This document shows, piece by piece, positions 1 to 13,500 of a stretch of DNA of 64,000 bases (positions are counted from its first letter, which is position 1; each line of letters begins with the position of its first letter). The translations under genes were made by a program, and so were the position numbers. A model generated the notes under the pieces. It saw only the letters and a list, made by a program, of their open reading frames with translations. It ran no database searches and was not told the origin of the DNA. The stretch lies in assembly GCA_031769625.1 (NCBI GenBank), contig JAUIMM010000645.1, positions 1,096,001 through 1,160,000 on the forward strand. The letters are read 5' to 3'. The DNA comes from Taudactylus pleione. Its lineage: Eukaryota; Chordata; Amphibia; Anura; Myobatrachidae.

Positions 1-39
1 CAGGTCACTAAGAATAGAGAAACACATTACCAAGGATCA

Positions 40-53
40 GACTGAATCAGGTC
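40..53. other. Junction dyad, first example (in nearly every monomer)
   Basis: Monomer positions 40-47 plus 1-6 of the next copy read GACTGANTCAGGTC. The core CTGANTCAG is a perfect inverted repeat around one central base (position 46, usually A or C). The dyad extends to GAC/GTC if one G is bulged. With a one-base centre this is a dyad-type binding-site shape rather than a stable hairpin. It recurs throughout the window; variants at positions 43 (T to A) and 3 (G to T or A) weaken it in a minority of monomers. Confidence 0.7.
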
Positions 54-89
54 TCTAAGAATAGCCAAACACAGTACCAAGGATCAGAC

Positions 90-96
90 TGACTCA
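90..96. promoter_or_regulatory. TGACTCA motif (first of hundreds), AP-1/Gcn4-like
   Basis: When position 46 is C the monomer junction reads TGACTCA, followed directly by GGTCA, so TGACTCAGGTCA contains both the AP-1/Gcn4 consensus and the nuclear-receptor half-site AGGTCA. In the first 29 junctions about 11 have C at position 46, so several hundred perfect motifs are expected in the window. The match is visible in the sequence. Binding is not shown, and tandem repetition multiplies any chance motif, so regulatory function is only a possibility. Confidence 0.3.
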
Positions 97-893
97 GGTC
101 ACTAAGAATAGCCAAACACAGTACCAAGGATCAGACTGACTCAGGTCACTAAGAATAGCCAAACACAGTACCAAGGATCAGACTGAATCTGGTCACTAAT
201 AGTAGCCAAACACTGTACCAAGGATCAGACTGAATCAGGTCACTAATAATAGCCAAACACAGTACCAAGGATCAGACTGAATCAGGTCACTAAGAATAGC
301 CAAACACAGTACCAAGGATCAGACTGACTCAGGTAACTAATAATAACCTAACACAGTACCAAGAATCAGACTGAATCAGGTCACTAAGAATAGCCAAACA
401 CAGTACCATGGATCAAACTGAATCAGGTCACTAATAGTAGCCAAACAAAGTACCTAGGATCAGACTGACTCAGGTCACTAAGAATAGCCAAACACAGTAC
501 CTAGGATCAGACTGACTCAGATCACTAAGAATAGCCAAACACAGTACCAAGGATCAGACTGAATCAGGTCACTGAGAATAACCAAACACAGTACCAAGGA
601 TCAGACTGAATCAGGTCACTAAGAATAGCCAAACACAGTACGGAGGATCAGACTGAATCAGGTCACTGAGAATAACCAAACACAGTACCAAGGATCAGAC
701 TGACTCAGGTCACTAATAATAACCAAACACAGTACCAAGGATCAGACAGAATCAGGTCACTAAGAATAGCCAAACAGAGTACCAAGGATCAGACTGACTC
801 AAGTCACTAAGAATAGCCAAACACAGTACCAAGGATCAGACTGACTCAGGTCACTAATAATAACCAAACACAGTACCAAGGATCAGACAGAAT

Positions 894-940
894 CAGGTCA
901 CTAAGAATAGCCAAACACAGTACCAAGGATCAGACTGAAT
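894..940 (+). repeat. Exemplar consensus monomer (type A)
   Basis: This copy matches the consensus at every position and can serve as reference for the monomer coordinates used here. It starts exactly 19x47 bases after base 1. It contains GATC at 35-38, GTAC at 27-30 and CCAAGG at 30-35, so most monomers carry one DpnII/Sau3AI, one RsaI and one StyI site. No CpG is present. Confidence 0.97.
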
Positions 941-2366
941 CAGGTCACTAGGAATAGCCAAACACAGTACCAAGGATCAGACTGAATTAGGTCACTAAGA
1001 ATAGCCAAACACAGTACCAAGGATCAGACTGAATCAGGTCACTAAGAATAGTAAAACACAGTACCAAGGATCAGACTGACTCAGGTCACTAAGAATAGCC
1101 AAACACAGTACCAAGGATCAGACTGAATCAGGTCACTAAGAATAGCCAAACAGAGTACCAAGGATCAGACTGAATCAGGTCACTAATAATAGCCAAATAC
1201 AGTACCAAGGATCAGACTGACTCAGGTGACTAAGAATAGCCAACCACAGTACCAAGGATCAGACTGACTCAGGTCACGAATAATAACCAAACACAGTACC
1301 AAGGATCAGACAGAATCAGGTCACTAAGAATAGCCAAACAGAGTACCAAGGATCAGACTGAATCATGTCACTAACAAAAGCCAAACACAGTACCAAGGAT
1401 CAGACTGAATCAGGTCACTGAGAATAACCAAACACAGTACCAAGGATCAGACTGAATCAGGTCACTAAGAATAGCCAAACACAGTACCAAGGATCAGACT
1501 GAATAAGGTCACTGAGAATAACCAAACACAGTACCGAGGATCAGACTGAATCAGGTCACTAAGAATAGCCAAACACAGTACCAAGGATCAGACTGACTCA
1601 GGTCACTAATAATAACCTAACACAGTACCAAGGATCAGACTGAATCAGGTCACTAAGAATAGGCAAACACAGTACCAAGGATCAGACTGACTTAGGTCAC
1701 TAAGAATAGCCAAACACAGTACCAAGGATCAGACTGACTCAGGTCACTAAGAATAGCCAAACACATTAACAAGGATCAGACTGACTCAGGACACTAATAA
1801 TAGCCAAACACAGTACAAAGGATCAGACTGAATCAGGTCACTAAGTATAGCCAAACACAGTACCAAGGATCAGACTGAATCATGTCACTAAGAATAGCCA
1901 AACACAGTACCAAGGATCAGACTGATTCAGGTCACTGAGAATAACCAAACACAGTACCGAGGATCAGACTGAATCAGGTCACTAAGAATAGCCAAACACA
2001 GTACCAAGGATCAGACTGAATCAGGTCACTGAGAATAACCAAACACAGTACCAAGGATCAGACTGAATCAGGTCACTAATAATAGCCAAATACAGTACCA
2101 AAGATCAGACTGACTCAGGTCACTAAGAATAGCCAAACACAGTACCAAGGATCAGACTGAATCAAGTCACTAAGAATAGCCAAACACAGTACCAAGGATC
2201 AGACTGAATCAGGTCACTAATACTAGCCAAATACAGTACCAAGGATCAGACTGACTCAGGTCACTAAGAATAGCCAAACACAGTACCAAGGATCAGACTG
2301 AATCAGGTCACTAAGAATAGTCAAACACAGTACCAAGGATCAGACTGACTCAGGTCACTAAGAGTA

Positions 2367-3823
2367 GAGAAACACATTACCAAGGATCAGACAGAATCAG
2401 GTCACTAAGAATAGCCAAACACAGTACCAAGGATCAGACTGAATCAGGTCACTAATAATAGCCAAACACAGTACCAAGGATCAGACTGACTCAGGTGACT
2501 AAGAATAGCCAACCACAGTACCAAGGATCAGACTGACTCAGGTCACTAATAATAACCAAACACAGTACCAAGGATCAGACAGAATCAGGTCACTAAGAAT
2601 AGCCAAACAGAGTACCAAGGATCAGACTGACTCAAGTCACTAAGAATAGCCAAACACAGTACCAAGGATCAGACTGAATCAGGTCACTGAGAATAACCAA
2701 ACACAGTACCAAGGATCAGACTGAATCTGGTCACTAAGAATAGCCAAACACAGTACCAAGGATCAGACTGAATAAGGTCACTGAGAATAACCAAACACAG
2801 TACCGAGGATCAGACTGAATCAGGTCACTAAGAATAGCCAAACACAGTACCAAGGATCAGACTGACTCTGGTCACTAATAATAACCTAACACAGTACCAA
2901 GGATCAGACTGAATCAGGTCACTAAGAATAGGCAAACACAGTACCAAGGATCAGACTGACTTTGGTCACTAAGAATAGCCAAACACAGTACCAAGGATCA
3001 GACTGACTCAGGTCACTAAGAATAGCCAAACACATTAACAAGGATCAGACTGACTCAGGTCACTAATAATAGCCAAACACAGTACCAAGGATCAGACTGA
3101 ATCAGGTCACTAATAATAACCAAACACAGTACCAAGGATCAGACTGACTCAGGTCACTAAGAATAGCCAAACACAGTACCAAGGATCAGACTGAATCATG
3201 TCACAAAGAATAGCCAAACACAGTACCAAGGATCAGACTGACTCAGGTCACTGAGAATAACCAAACACAGTACCGAGGATCAGACTGAACCAGGTCACTA
3301 AGAATAGCCAAACACAGTACCAAGGATCAGACTGAATCAGGTCACTGAGAATAGCCAAACACAGTACCAAGGATCAGACTGAATCAGGTCACTAATAATA
3401 GCCAAATACAGTACCAAGGATCAGACTGACTCAGGTGACTAAGAATAGCCAAACACAGTACCAAGGATCAGACTAACTCAGGTCACTAATAACAACCAAA
3501 CACAGTACCAAGGATCAGACAGAATCAGGTCACTAAGAATAGCCAAACACAGTACCAAGGATCAGACTGAATCAGGAAACTAAGAATAGTCAAACACAGT
3601 ACCAAGGATCAGACTGAAACAGGTCACTAAGAATAGCCAAACACAGTACCAAGGATCAGACTGAATCAGGTCACTAAGAGTAGTCAAACACAGTACCAAG
3701 GATCAGACTGACTCAGGTCACTAAGAATAGCCAAACACAGTACCAAGGATCAGACTGAATCAGGTCACTAAGAATAGTCAAACACAGTACCAAGGATCAG
3801 ACTGACTCAGGTCACTAAGAATA
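2367..3823 (+). repeat. HOR block L2, 31 monomers
   Basis: It is 1457 bp, exactly 31x47. It matches the 37-monomer block at 14256-15994, starting from the same variant anchor, but lacks six monomers just after the first one or two. Both then continue with the GGTGACTAAG and AACCACAG monomer. Shared private variants include CTTTGGTCAC and AATAACAACC. Confidence 0.75.
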
Positions 3824-6690
3824 GAGAAACACATTACCAAGGATCAGACTGAATCAGGTTTCTAAGAATAGCCAAACACAGTACCAAGGATCAGACTGAC
3901 TCAGGTCACTAAGAATAGCCAAACACAGTACCAAGGATCAGACTGACTCAGGTCACTAAGAATAGCCAAACACAGTACCAAGGATCAGACTGAATCTGGT
4001 CACTAATAGTAGCCAAACACTGTACCAAGGATCAGACTGAATCAGGTCACTAATAATAGCCAAAAACAGTACCAAGGATCAGACTGAATCAGGTCACTAA
4101 GAATAGCCAAACACAGTACCAAGGATCAGACTGACTCAGGTCACTAAGAATAGCCAAACACAGTACCATGGATCAAACTGAATCAGGTCACTAATAGTAG
4201 CCAAACAAAGTACCTAGGATCAGACTGACTCAGGTCACTAAGAATAGCCAAACACAGTACCAAGGATCAGACTGACTCAGATCACTAAGAATAGCCAAAC
4301 ACAGTACCAAGGATCAGACTGAATCAGGTCACTGAGAATAACCAAACACAGTACCAAGGATCAGACTGAATCAGGTCACTAAGAATAGCCAAACACAGTA
4401 CGGAGGATCAGACTGAATCAGGTCACTGAGAATAACCAAACACAGTACCAAGGATCAGACTGAATCAGGTCACTGAGAATAACCAAACACAGTACCGAGG
4501 ATCAGACTGAATCAGGTCACTAAGAATAGCCAAACACAGTACCAAGGATCAGATGAATCAGGTCACTAATAATAGCCAAACACAGTACCAAGGATCAGAC
4601 TGACTCAGGTGACTAAGAATAGCCAAACACAGTACCAAGGATCAGACTGAATCAAGTCACTAAGAATAGCCAAACACAGTACCAAGGATCAGACTGAATC
4701 AGGTCACTAATAATAGCTAAATACAGTACCAAGAATCAGACTGACTCAGGTGACTAAGAATAGCCAAACACAGTACCAAGGATCAGACTGACTCAGGTCA
4801 CTAATAATAACCAAACACAGTACCAAGGATCAGACAGAATCAGGTCACTAAGAAAAGCCAAACACAGTACCAAGGATCAGACTGAATCAGGTCACTAAGA
4901 ATAGCCAAACACAGTACCAAGGATCAGACTGAATCAGGTCACTAAGAATAGCCAAACACAGTACCAAGGATCAGACTGAATCAGGTCACTAAGAATAGTC
5001 AAACACAGTACCAAGGATCAGACTGACTCAGGTCACTAAGAATAGCCAAACACAGTACCAAGGATCAGACTGAATCAGGTCACTAAGAATAGCCAAACAC
5101 AGTACCAAGGATCAGACTGAATCAGGTCACTAAGAATAGCCAAACAGAGTACCAAGGATCAGACTGAATCAGGTCACTAATAATAGCCAAATACAGTACC
5201 AAGGATCAGACTGACTCAGGTGACTAAGAATAGCCAACCACAGTACCACGGATCAGACTGACTCAGGTCACGAATAATAACCAAACACAGTACCAAGGAT
5301 CAGACAGAATCAGGTCACTAAGAATAGCCAAACAGAGTACCAAGGATCAGACTGAATCATGTCACTAACAAAAGCCAAACACAGTACCAAGGATCAGACT
5401 GAATCAGGTCACTGAGAATAACCAAACACAGTACCAAGGATCAGACTGAATCAGGTCACTAAGAATAGCCAAACACAGTACCAAGGATCAGACTGAATAA
5501 GGTCACTGAGAATAACCAAACACAGTACCGAGGATCAGACTGAATCAGGTCACTAAGAATAGCCAAACACAGTACGAAAGGATCAGACTGACTCAGGTCA
5601 CTAATAATAACCTAACACAGTACCAAGGATCAGACTGAATCAGGTCACTAAGAATAGGCAAACACAGTACCAAGGATCAGACTGACTTAGGTCACTAAGA
5701 ATAGCCAAACACAGTACCAAGGATCAGACTGACTCAGGTCACTAAGAATAGCCAAACACATTAACAAGGATCAGACTGACTCAGGTCACTAATAATAGCC
5801 AAACACAGTACCAAGGATCAGACTGAATCAGGTCACTAATAATAGCCAAACACAGTACCAAGGATCAGACTGACTCAGGTCACTAAGAATAGCCAAACAC
5901 AGTACCAAGGATCAGACTGAATCATGTCACTAAGAATAGCCAAACACAGTACCAAGGATCAGACTGATTCAGGTCACTGAGAATAACCAAACACAGTACC
6001 GAGGATCAGACTGAATCAGGTCACTAAGAATAGCCAAACACAGTACCAAGGATCAGACTGAATCAGGTCACTGAGAATAACCAAACACAGTACCAAGGAT
6101 CAGACTGAATCAGGTCACTAATAATAGCCAAATACAGGACCAAAGATCAGACTGACTCAGGTCACTAAGAATAGCCAAACACAGTACCAAGGATCAGACT
6201 GAATCAAGTCACTAAGAATAGCCAAACACAGTACCAAGGATCAGACTGAATCAGGTCACTAATAATAGCCAAATACAGTACCAAGGATCAGACTGACTCA
6301 GGTGTCTAAGAATAGCCAAACACAGTACCAAGGATCAGACTAACTCAGGTCACTAATAACAACCAAACACAGTACCAAGGATCAGACAGAATCAGGTCAC
6401 TAAGAATAGCCAAACACAGTACCAAGGATCAGACTGAATCAGGAAACTAAGAATAGTCAAACACAGTACCAAGGATCAGACTGAAACAGGTCACTAAGAA
6501 TAGCCAAACACAGTACCAAGGATCAGACTGAATCAGGTCACTAAGAGTAGTCAAACACAGTACCAAGGATCAGACTGACTCAGGTCACTAAGAATAGCCA
6601 AACACAGTACCAAGGATCAGACTGAATCAGGTCACTAAGAATAGTCAAACACAGTACCAAGGATCAGACTGACTCAGGTCACTAAGAATA
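3824..6690 (+). repeat. HOR block L3, 61 monomers
   Basis: It is 2867 bp (61x47, one 1-bp deletion near 4550 balanced by one insertion near 5575). It forms a tandem pair with the next block. Both share rare variants such as AAAAACAG, the deletion giving CAGATGAATC, and the insertion giving ACGAAAGG. It differs from the neighbour at a few points: GGTTTCT at the start, CCACGG near 5247, AGAAAAGCC near 4853. Confidence 0.8.
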
Positions 6691-9134
6691 GAGAAACACA
6701 TTACCAAGGATCAGACTGAATCAGGTCTCTAAGAATAGCCAAACACAGTACCAAGGATCAGACTGACTCAGGTCACTAAGAATAGCCAAACACAGTACCA
6801 AGGATCAGACTGACTCAGGTCACTAAGAATAGCCAAACACAGTACCAAGGATCAGACTGAATCTGGTCACTAATAGTAGCCAAACACTGTACCAAGGATC
6901 AGACTGAATCAGGTCACTAATAATAGCCAAAAACAGTACCAAGGATCAGACTGAATCAGGTCACTAAGAATAGCCAAACACAGTACCAAGGATCAGACTG
7001 ACTCAGGTCACTAAGAATAGCCAAACACAGTACCATGGATCAAACTGAATCAGGTCACTAATAGTAGCCAAACAAAGTACCTAGGATCAGACTGACTCAG
7101 GTCACTAAGAATAGCCAAACACAGTACCAAGGATCAGACTGACTCAGATCACTAAGAATAGCCAAACACAGTACCAAGGATCAGACTGAATCAGGTCACT
7201 GAGAATAACCAAACACAGTACCAAGGATCAGACTGAATCAGGTCACTAAGAATAGCCAAACACAGTACGGAGGATCAGACTGAATCAGGTCACTGAGAAT
7301 AACCAAACACAGTACCAAGGATCAGACTGAATCAGGTCACTGAGAATAACCAAACACAGTACCGAGGATCAGACTGAATCAGGTCACTAAGAATAGCCAA
7401 ACACAGTACCAAGGATCAGATGAATCAGGTCACTAATAATAGCCAAACACAGTACCAAGGATCAGACTGACTCAGGTGACTAAGAATAGCCAAACACAGT
7501 ACCAAGGATCAGACTGAATCAAGTCACTAAGAATAGCCAAACACAGTACCAAGGATCAGACTGAATCAGGTCACTAATAATAGCTAAATACAGTACCAAG
7601 AATCAGACTGACTCAGGTGACTAAGAATAGCCAAACACAGTACCAAGGATCAGACTGACTCAGGTCACTAATAATAACCAAACACAGTACCAAGGATCAG
7701 ACAGAATCAGGTCACTAAGAATAGCCAAACACAGTACCAAGGATCAGACTGAATCAGGTCACTAAGAATAGCCAAACACAGTACCAAGGATCAGACTGAA
7801 TCAGGTCACTAAGAATAGCCAAACACAGTACCAAGGATCAGACTGAATCAGGTCACTAAGAATAGTCAAACACAGTACCAAGGATCAGACTGACTCAGGT
7901 CACTAAGAATAGCCAAACACAGTACCAAGGATCAGACTGAATCAGGTCACTAAGAATAGCCAAACACAGTACCAAGGATCAGACTGAATCAGGTCACTAA
8001 GAATAGCCAAACAGAGTACCAAGGATCAGACTGAATCAGGTCACTAATAATAGCCAAATACAGTACCAAGGATCAGACTGACTCAGGTGACTAAGAATAG
8101 CCAACCACAGTACCAAGGATCAGACTGACTCAGGTCACGAATAATAACCAAACACAGTACCAAGGAACAGACAGAATCAGGTCACTAAGAATAGCCAAAC
8201 AGAGTACCAAGGATCAGACTGAATCATGTCACTAACAAAAGCCAAACACAGTACCAAGGATCAGACTGAATCAGGTCACTGAGAATAACCAAACACAGTA
8301 CCAAGGATCAGACTGAATCAGGTCACTAAGAATAGCCAAACACAGTACCAAGGATCAGACTGAATAAGGTCACTGAGAATAACCAAACACAGTACCGAGG
8401 ATCAGACTGAATCAGGTCACTAAGAAGAGCCAAACACAGTACGAAAGGATCAGACTGACTCAGGTCACTAATAATAATCTAACACAGTACCAAGGATCAG
8501 ACTGAATCAGGTCACTAAGAATAGGCAAACACAGTACCAAGGATCAGACTGACTTAGGTCACTAAGAATAGCCAAACACAGTACCAAGGATCAGACTGAC
8601 TCAGGTCACTAAGAATAGCCAAACACATTAACAAGGATCAGACTGACTCAGGTCACTAATAATAGCCAAACACAGTACCAAGGATCAGACTGATTCAGGT
8701 CACTGAGAATAACCAAACACAGTACCGAGGATCAGACTGAATCAGGTCACTAAGAATAGCCAAACACAGTACCAAGGATCAGACTGAATCAGGTCACTGA
8801 GAATAACCAAACACAGTACCAAGGATCAGACTGAATCAGGTCACTAATAATAGCCAAATACAGTACCAAAGATCAGACTGACTCAGGTCACTAAGAATAG
8901 CCAAACACAGTACCAAGGATCAGACTGAATCAAGTCACTAAGAATAGCCAAACACAGTACCAAGGATCAGACTGAATCAGGTCACTAATAATAGCCAAAT
9001 ACAGTACCAAGGATCAGACTGACTCAGGTCACTAAGAATAGCCAAACACAGTACCAAGGATCAGACTGAATCAGGTCACTAAGAATAGTCAAACACAGTA
9101 CCAAGGATCAGACTGACTCAGGTCACTAAGAATA
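6691..9134 (+). repeat. HOR block L4, 52 monomers, tandem copy of L3
   Basis: It is 2444 bp, exactly 52x47, and carries the same 1-bp deletion (near 7420) and insertion (near 8441) as L3, which marks the two as copies of one parent. It lacks nine monomers relative to L3: some just before the GATTCAGG monomer near 8690 and the rest near the right end. Private changes are AGGAACAG near 8166 and AGAAGAGCC near 8425. Confidence 0.8.
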
Positions 9135-10544
9135 GAGAAACACATTACCAAGGATCAGACTGAATCAGGTCTCTAAGAATAGCCAAACACAGTACCAAGG
9201 ATCAGACTGACTCAGGTCACTAAGAATAGCCAAACACAGTACCAAGGATCAGACTGACTCAGGTCACTAAGAATAGCCAAACACAGTACCAAGGATCAGA
9301 CTGACTCAGGTCACTAAGAATAGCCAAACACAGTAACAAGGATCAGACTGAATCTGGTCACTAATAGTAGCCAAACACTGTACCAAGGATCAGACTGAAT
9401 CAGGTCACTAATAATAGCCAAACACAGTACCAAGGATCAGACTGAATCAGGTCACTAAGAATAGCCAAACACAGTACCAAGGATCAGACTGACTCAGGTA
9501 ACTAATAATAACCTAACACAGTACCAAGAATCAGACTGAATCAGGTCACTAAGAATAGCCAAACACAGTACCATGGATCAAACTGAATCAGGTCACTAGT
9601 AGTAGCCAAACACAGTACCAAGGATCAGACTGACTCAGGTCACTAAGAATAGCCAAACACAGTACCAAGGATCAGACTGAATCTGGTCACTAATAGTAGC
9701 CAAACACTGTACCAAGGATCAGACTGAATCAGGTCACTAATAATAGCCAAACACAGTACCAAGGATCAGACTGAATCAGGTCACTAAGAATAGCCAAACA
9801 CAGTACCAAGGATCAGACTGACTCAGGTAACTAATAATAACCTAACACAGTACCAAGAATCAGACTGAATCAGGTCACTAAGAATAGCCAAACACAGTAC
9901 CATGGATCAAACTGAATCAGGTCACTAATAGTAGCCAAACAAAGTACCTAGGATCAGACTGACTCAGGTCACTAAGAATAGCCAAACACAGTACCTAGGA
10001 TCAGACTGACTCAGATCACTAAGAATAGCCAAACACAGTACCAAGGATCAGACTGAATCAGGTCACTGAGAATAACCAAACACAGTACCAAGGATCAGAC
10101 TGAATCAGGTCACTAAGAATAGCCAAACACAGTACGGAGGATCAGACTGAATCAGGTCACTGAGAATAACCAAACACAGTACCAAGGATCAGACTGAATC
10201 AGGTCACTGAGAATAACCAAACACAGTACCAAGGATCAGACTGAATCAGGTCACTAATAATAGCCAAATACAGTACCAAAGATCAGACTGACTCAGGTCA
10301 CTAAGAATAGCCAAACACAGTACCAAGGATCAGACTGAATCAAGTCACTAAGAATAGCCAAACACAGTACCAAGGATCAGACTGAATCAGGTCACTAATA
10401 ATAGCCAAATACAGTACCAAGGATCAGACTGACTCAGGTCACTAAGAATAGCCAAACACAGTACCAAGGATCAGACTGAATCAGGTCACTAAGAATAGTC
10501 AAACACAGTACCAAGGATCAGACTGACTCAGGTCACTAAGAATA
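9135..10544 (+). repeat. HOR block L5, 30 monomers, with 7-monomer duplication
   Basis: It is 1410 bp, exactly 30x47, the shortest anchor-to-anchor block. The marker GAATCTGG with CTAATAGTAGCC occurs twice, at about 9354 and 9683, 329 bp (7 monomers) apart, showing a small tandem duplication inside the block. Confidence 0.75.
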
Positions 10545-13500
10545 GAGAAACACATTACCAAGGATCAGACTGAATCAGGTCTCTAAGAATAGCCAAACAC
10601 AGTACCAAGGATCAGACTGACTCAGGTCACTAAGAATAGCCAAACACAGTACCAAGGATCAGACTGACTCAGGTCACTAAGAATAGCCAAACACAGTACC
10701 AAGGATCAGACTGAATCTGGTCACTAATAGTAGCCAAACACTGTACCAAGGATCAGACTGAATCAGGTCACTAATAATAGCCAAACACAGTACCAAGGAT
10801 CAGACTGAATCAGGTCACTAAGAATAGCCAAACACAGTACCAAGGATCAGACTGACTCAGGTAACTAATAATAACCTAACACAGTACCAAGAATCAGACT
10901 GAATCAGGTCACTAAGAATAGCCAAACACAGTACCAAGGATCAGACTGACTCAGGTCACTAAGAATAGCCAAACACAGTACCAAGGATCAGACTGACTCA
11001 GGTCACTAAGAATAGCCAAACACAGTACCAAGGATCAGACTGAATCTGGTCACTATTAGTAGCCAAACACTGTACCAAGGATCAGACTGAATCAGGTCAC
11101 TAATAATAGCCAAACACAGTACCAAGGATCAGACTGAATCAGGTCACTAAGAATAGCCAAACACAGTACCAAGGATCAGACTGACTCAGGTAACTAATAA
11201 TAACCTAACACAGTACCAAGAATCAGACTGAATCAGGTCACTAAGAATAGCCAAACACAGTACCATGGATCAAACTGAATCAGGTCACTAATAGTAGCCA
11301 AACAAAGTACCTAGGATCAGACTGACTCAGGTCACTAAGAATAGCCAAACACAGTACCTAGGATCAGACTGACTCAGATCACTAAGAATAGCCAAACACA
11401 GTACCAAGGATCAGACTGAATCAGGTCACTGAGAATAACCAAACACAGTACCAAGGATCAGACTGAATCAGGTCACTAAGAATAGCCAAACACAGTACGG
11501 AGGATCAGACTGAATCAGGTCACTGAGAATAACCAAACACAGTACCAAGGATCAGACTGAATCAGGTCACTGAGAATAACCAAACACAGTACCTAAGGAT
11601 CAGACTGAATCAGGTCACTAAGAATAGCCAAACACAGTACCAAGGATCAGATGAATCAGGTCACTAATAATAGCCAAACACAGTACCAAGGATCAGACTG
11701 AATCAGGTCACTAAGAATAGCCAAATACAGTACCAAGGATCAGACTGACTCAGGTCACTAAGAATAGCCAAACACAGTACCAAGGATCAGACTGAATCAA
11801 GTCACTAAGAATAGCCAAACACAGTACCAAGGATCAGACTGAATCAGGTCACTAATAATAGCTAAATACAGTACCAAGGATCAGTCTGACTCAGGTGACT
11901 AAGAATAGCCAAACACAGTACCAAGGATCAGACTGACTCAGGTCACTAATAATAACCAAACACAGTACCAAGGATCAGACAGAATCAGGTCACTAAGAAT
12001 AGCCAAACACAGTACCAAGGATCATACTGAATCAGGTCACTAAGAATAGCCAAACACAGTACCAAGGATCAGACTGAATCAGGTCACTAAGAATAGCCAA
12101 ACACAGTACCAAGGATCAGATGAATCAGGTCACTAATAATAGCCAAACACAGTACCAAGGATCAGACTGAATCAGGTCACTAAGTATAGCCAAATACAGT
12201 ACCAAGGATCAGACTGACTCAGGTCACTAAGAATAGCCAAACACAGTACCAAGGATCAGACTGAATCAAGTCACTAAGAATAGCCAAACACAGTACCAAG
12301 GATCAGACTGAATCAGGTCACTAATAATAGCTAAATACAGTACCAAGGATCAGACTGACTCAGGTGACTAAGAATAGCCAAACACAGTACCAAGGATCAG
12401 ACTGACTCAGGTCACTAATAATAACCAAACACAGTACCAAGATCAGACAGAATCAGGTCACTAAGAATAGCCAAACACAGTACCAAGGATCAGACTGACT
12501 CAGGTGACTAAGAATAGCCAAACACAGTACCAAGGATCAGACTGAATCAAGTCACTAAGAATAGCCAAACACAGTACCAAGGATCAGACTGAATCAGGTC
12601 ACTAATAATAGCTAAATACAGTACCAAGGATCAGACTGACTCAGGTGACTAAGAATAGCCAAACACAGTACCAAGGATCAGACTGACTCAGTTCACTAAT
12701 AATAACCAAACACAGTACCAAGGATCAGACAGAATCAGGTCACTAAGAATAGCCAAACACAGTACCAAGGATCAGACTGAATCAGGTCACTAAGAATAGC
12801 CAAACACAGTACCAAGGATCAGACTGAATCAGGTCACTAAGAATAGCCAAACACAGTACCAAGGATCAGACTGAATCAGGTCACTAAGAATAGTCAAACA
12901 CAGTACCAAGGATCAGACTGACTCAGGTCACTAAGAATAGCCAAACACAGTACCAAGGATCAGACTGAATCAGGTCACTAAGAATAGCCAAACACAGTAC
13001 CAAGGATCAGACTGAATCAGGTCACTAAGAATAGCCAAACAGAGTACCAAGGATCAGACTGAATCAGGTCACTATTAATAGCCAAATACAGTACCAAGGA
13101 TCAGACTGACTCAGGTGACTAAGAATAGCCAACCACAGTACCAAGGATCAGACTGACTCAGGTCACGAATAATAACCAAACACAGTACCAAGGAGCAGAC
13201 AGAATCAGGTCACTAAGAATAGCCAAACAGAGTACCAAGGATCAGACTGAATCATGTCACTAACAAAAGCCAAACACAGTACCAAGGATCAGACTGAATC
13301 AGGTCACTGAGAATAACCAAACACAGTACCAAGGATCAGACTGAATCAGGTCACTAAGAATAGCCAAACACAGTACCAAGGATCAGACTGAATAAGGTCA
13401 CTGAGAATAACCAAACACAGTACCGAGGATCAGACTGAATCAGGTCACTAAGAATAGCCAAACACAGTACCAAGGATCAGACTGACTCAGGTCACTAATA

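Larger units (their letters stand above)
17..2366 (+). repeat. HOR block L1, 50 monomers
   Basis: It is 2350 bp, exactly 50x47, from the anchor GAGAAACACATT to the next one at 2367. It contains the usual left-domain succession: the GTCTCT monomer after the anchor, CTAATAGTAGCC, CCATGG with AAACTG, then B-type, CACGAATAAT and CTAACAAAAGCC monomers. The second anchor is a variant with AGAGTAGAG and is followed by GACAGAATC, as is the one at 14256. Confidence 0.75.

Noticed and set aside
40..53. Junction palindrome as a transcription terminator or stable hairpin
   Set aside because: The loop would be one base, the stem is short and no T-run follows, so it is reported only as a dyad.
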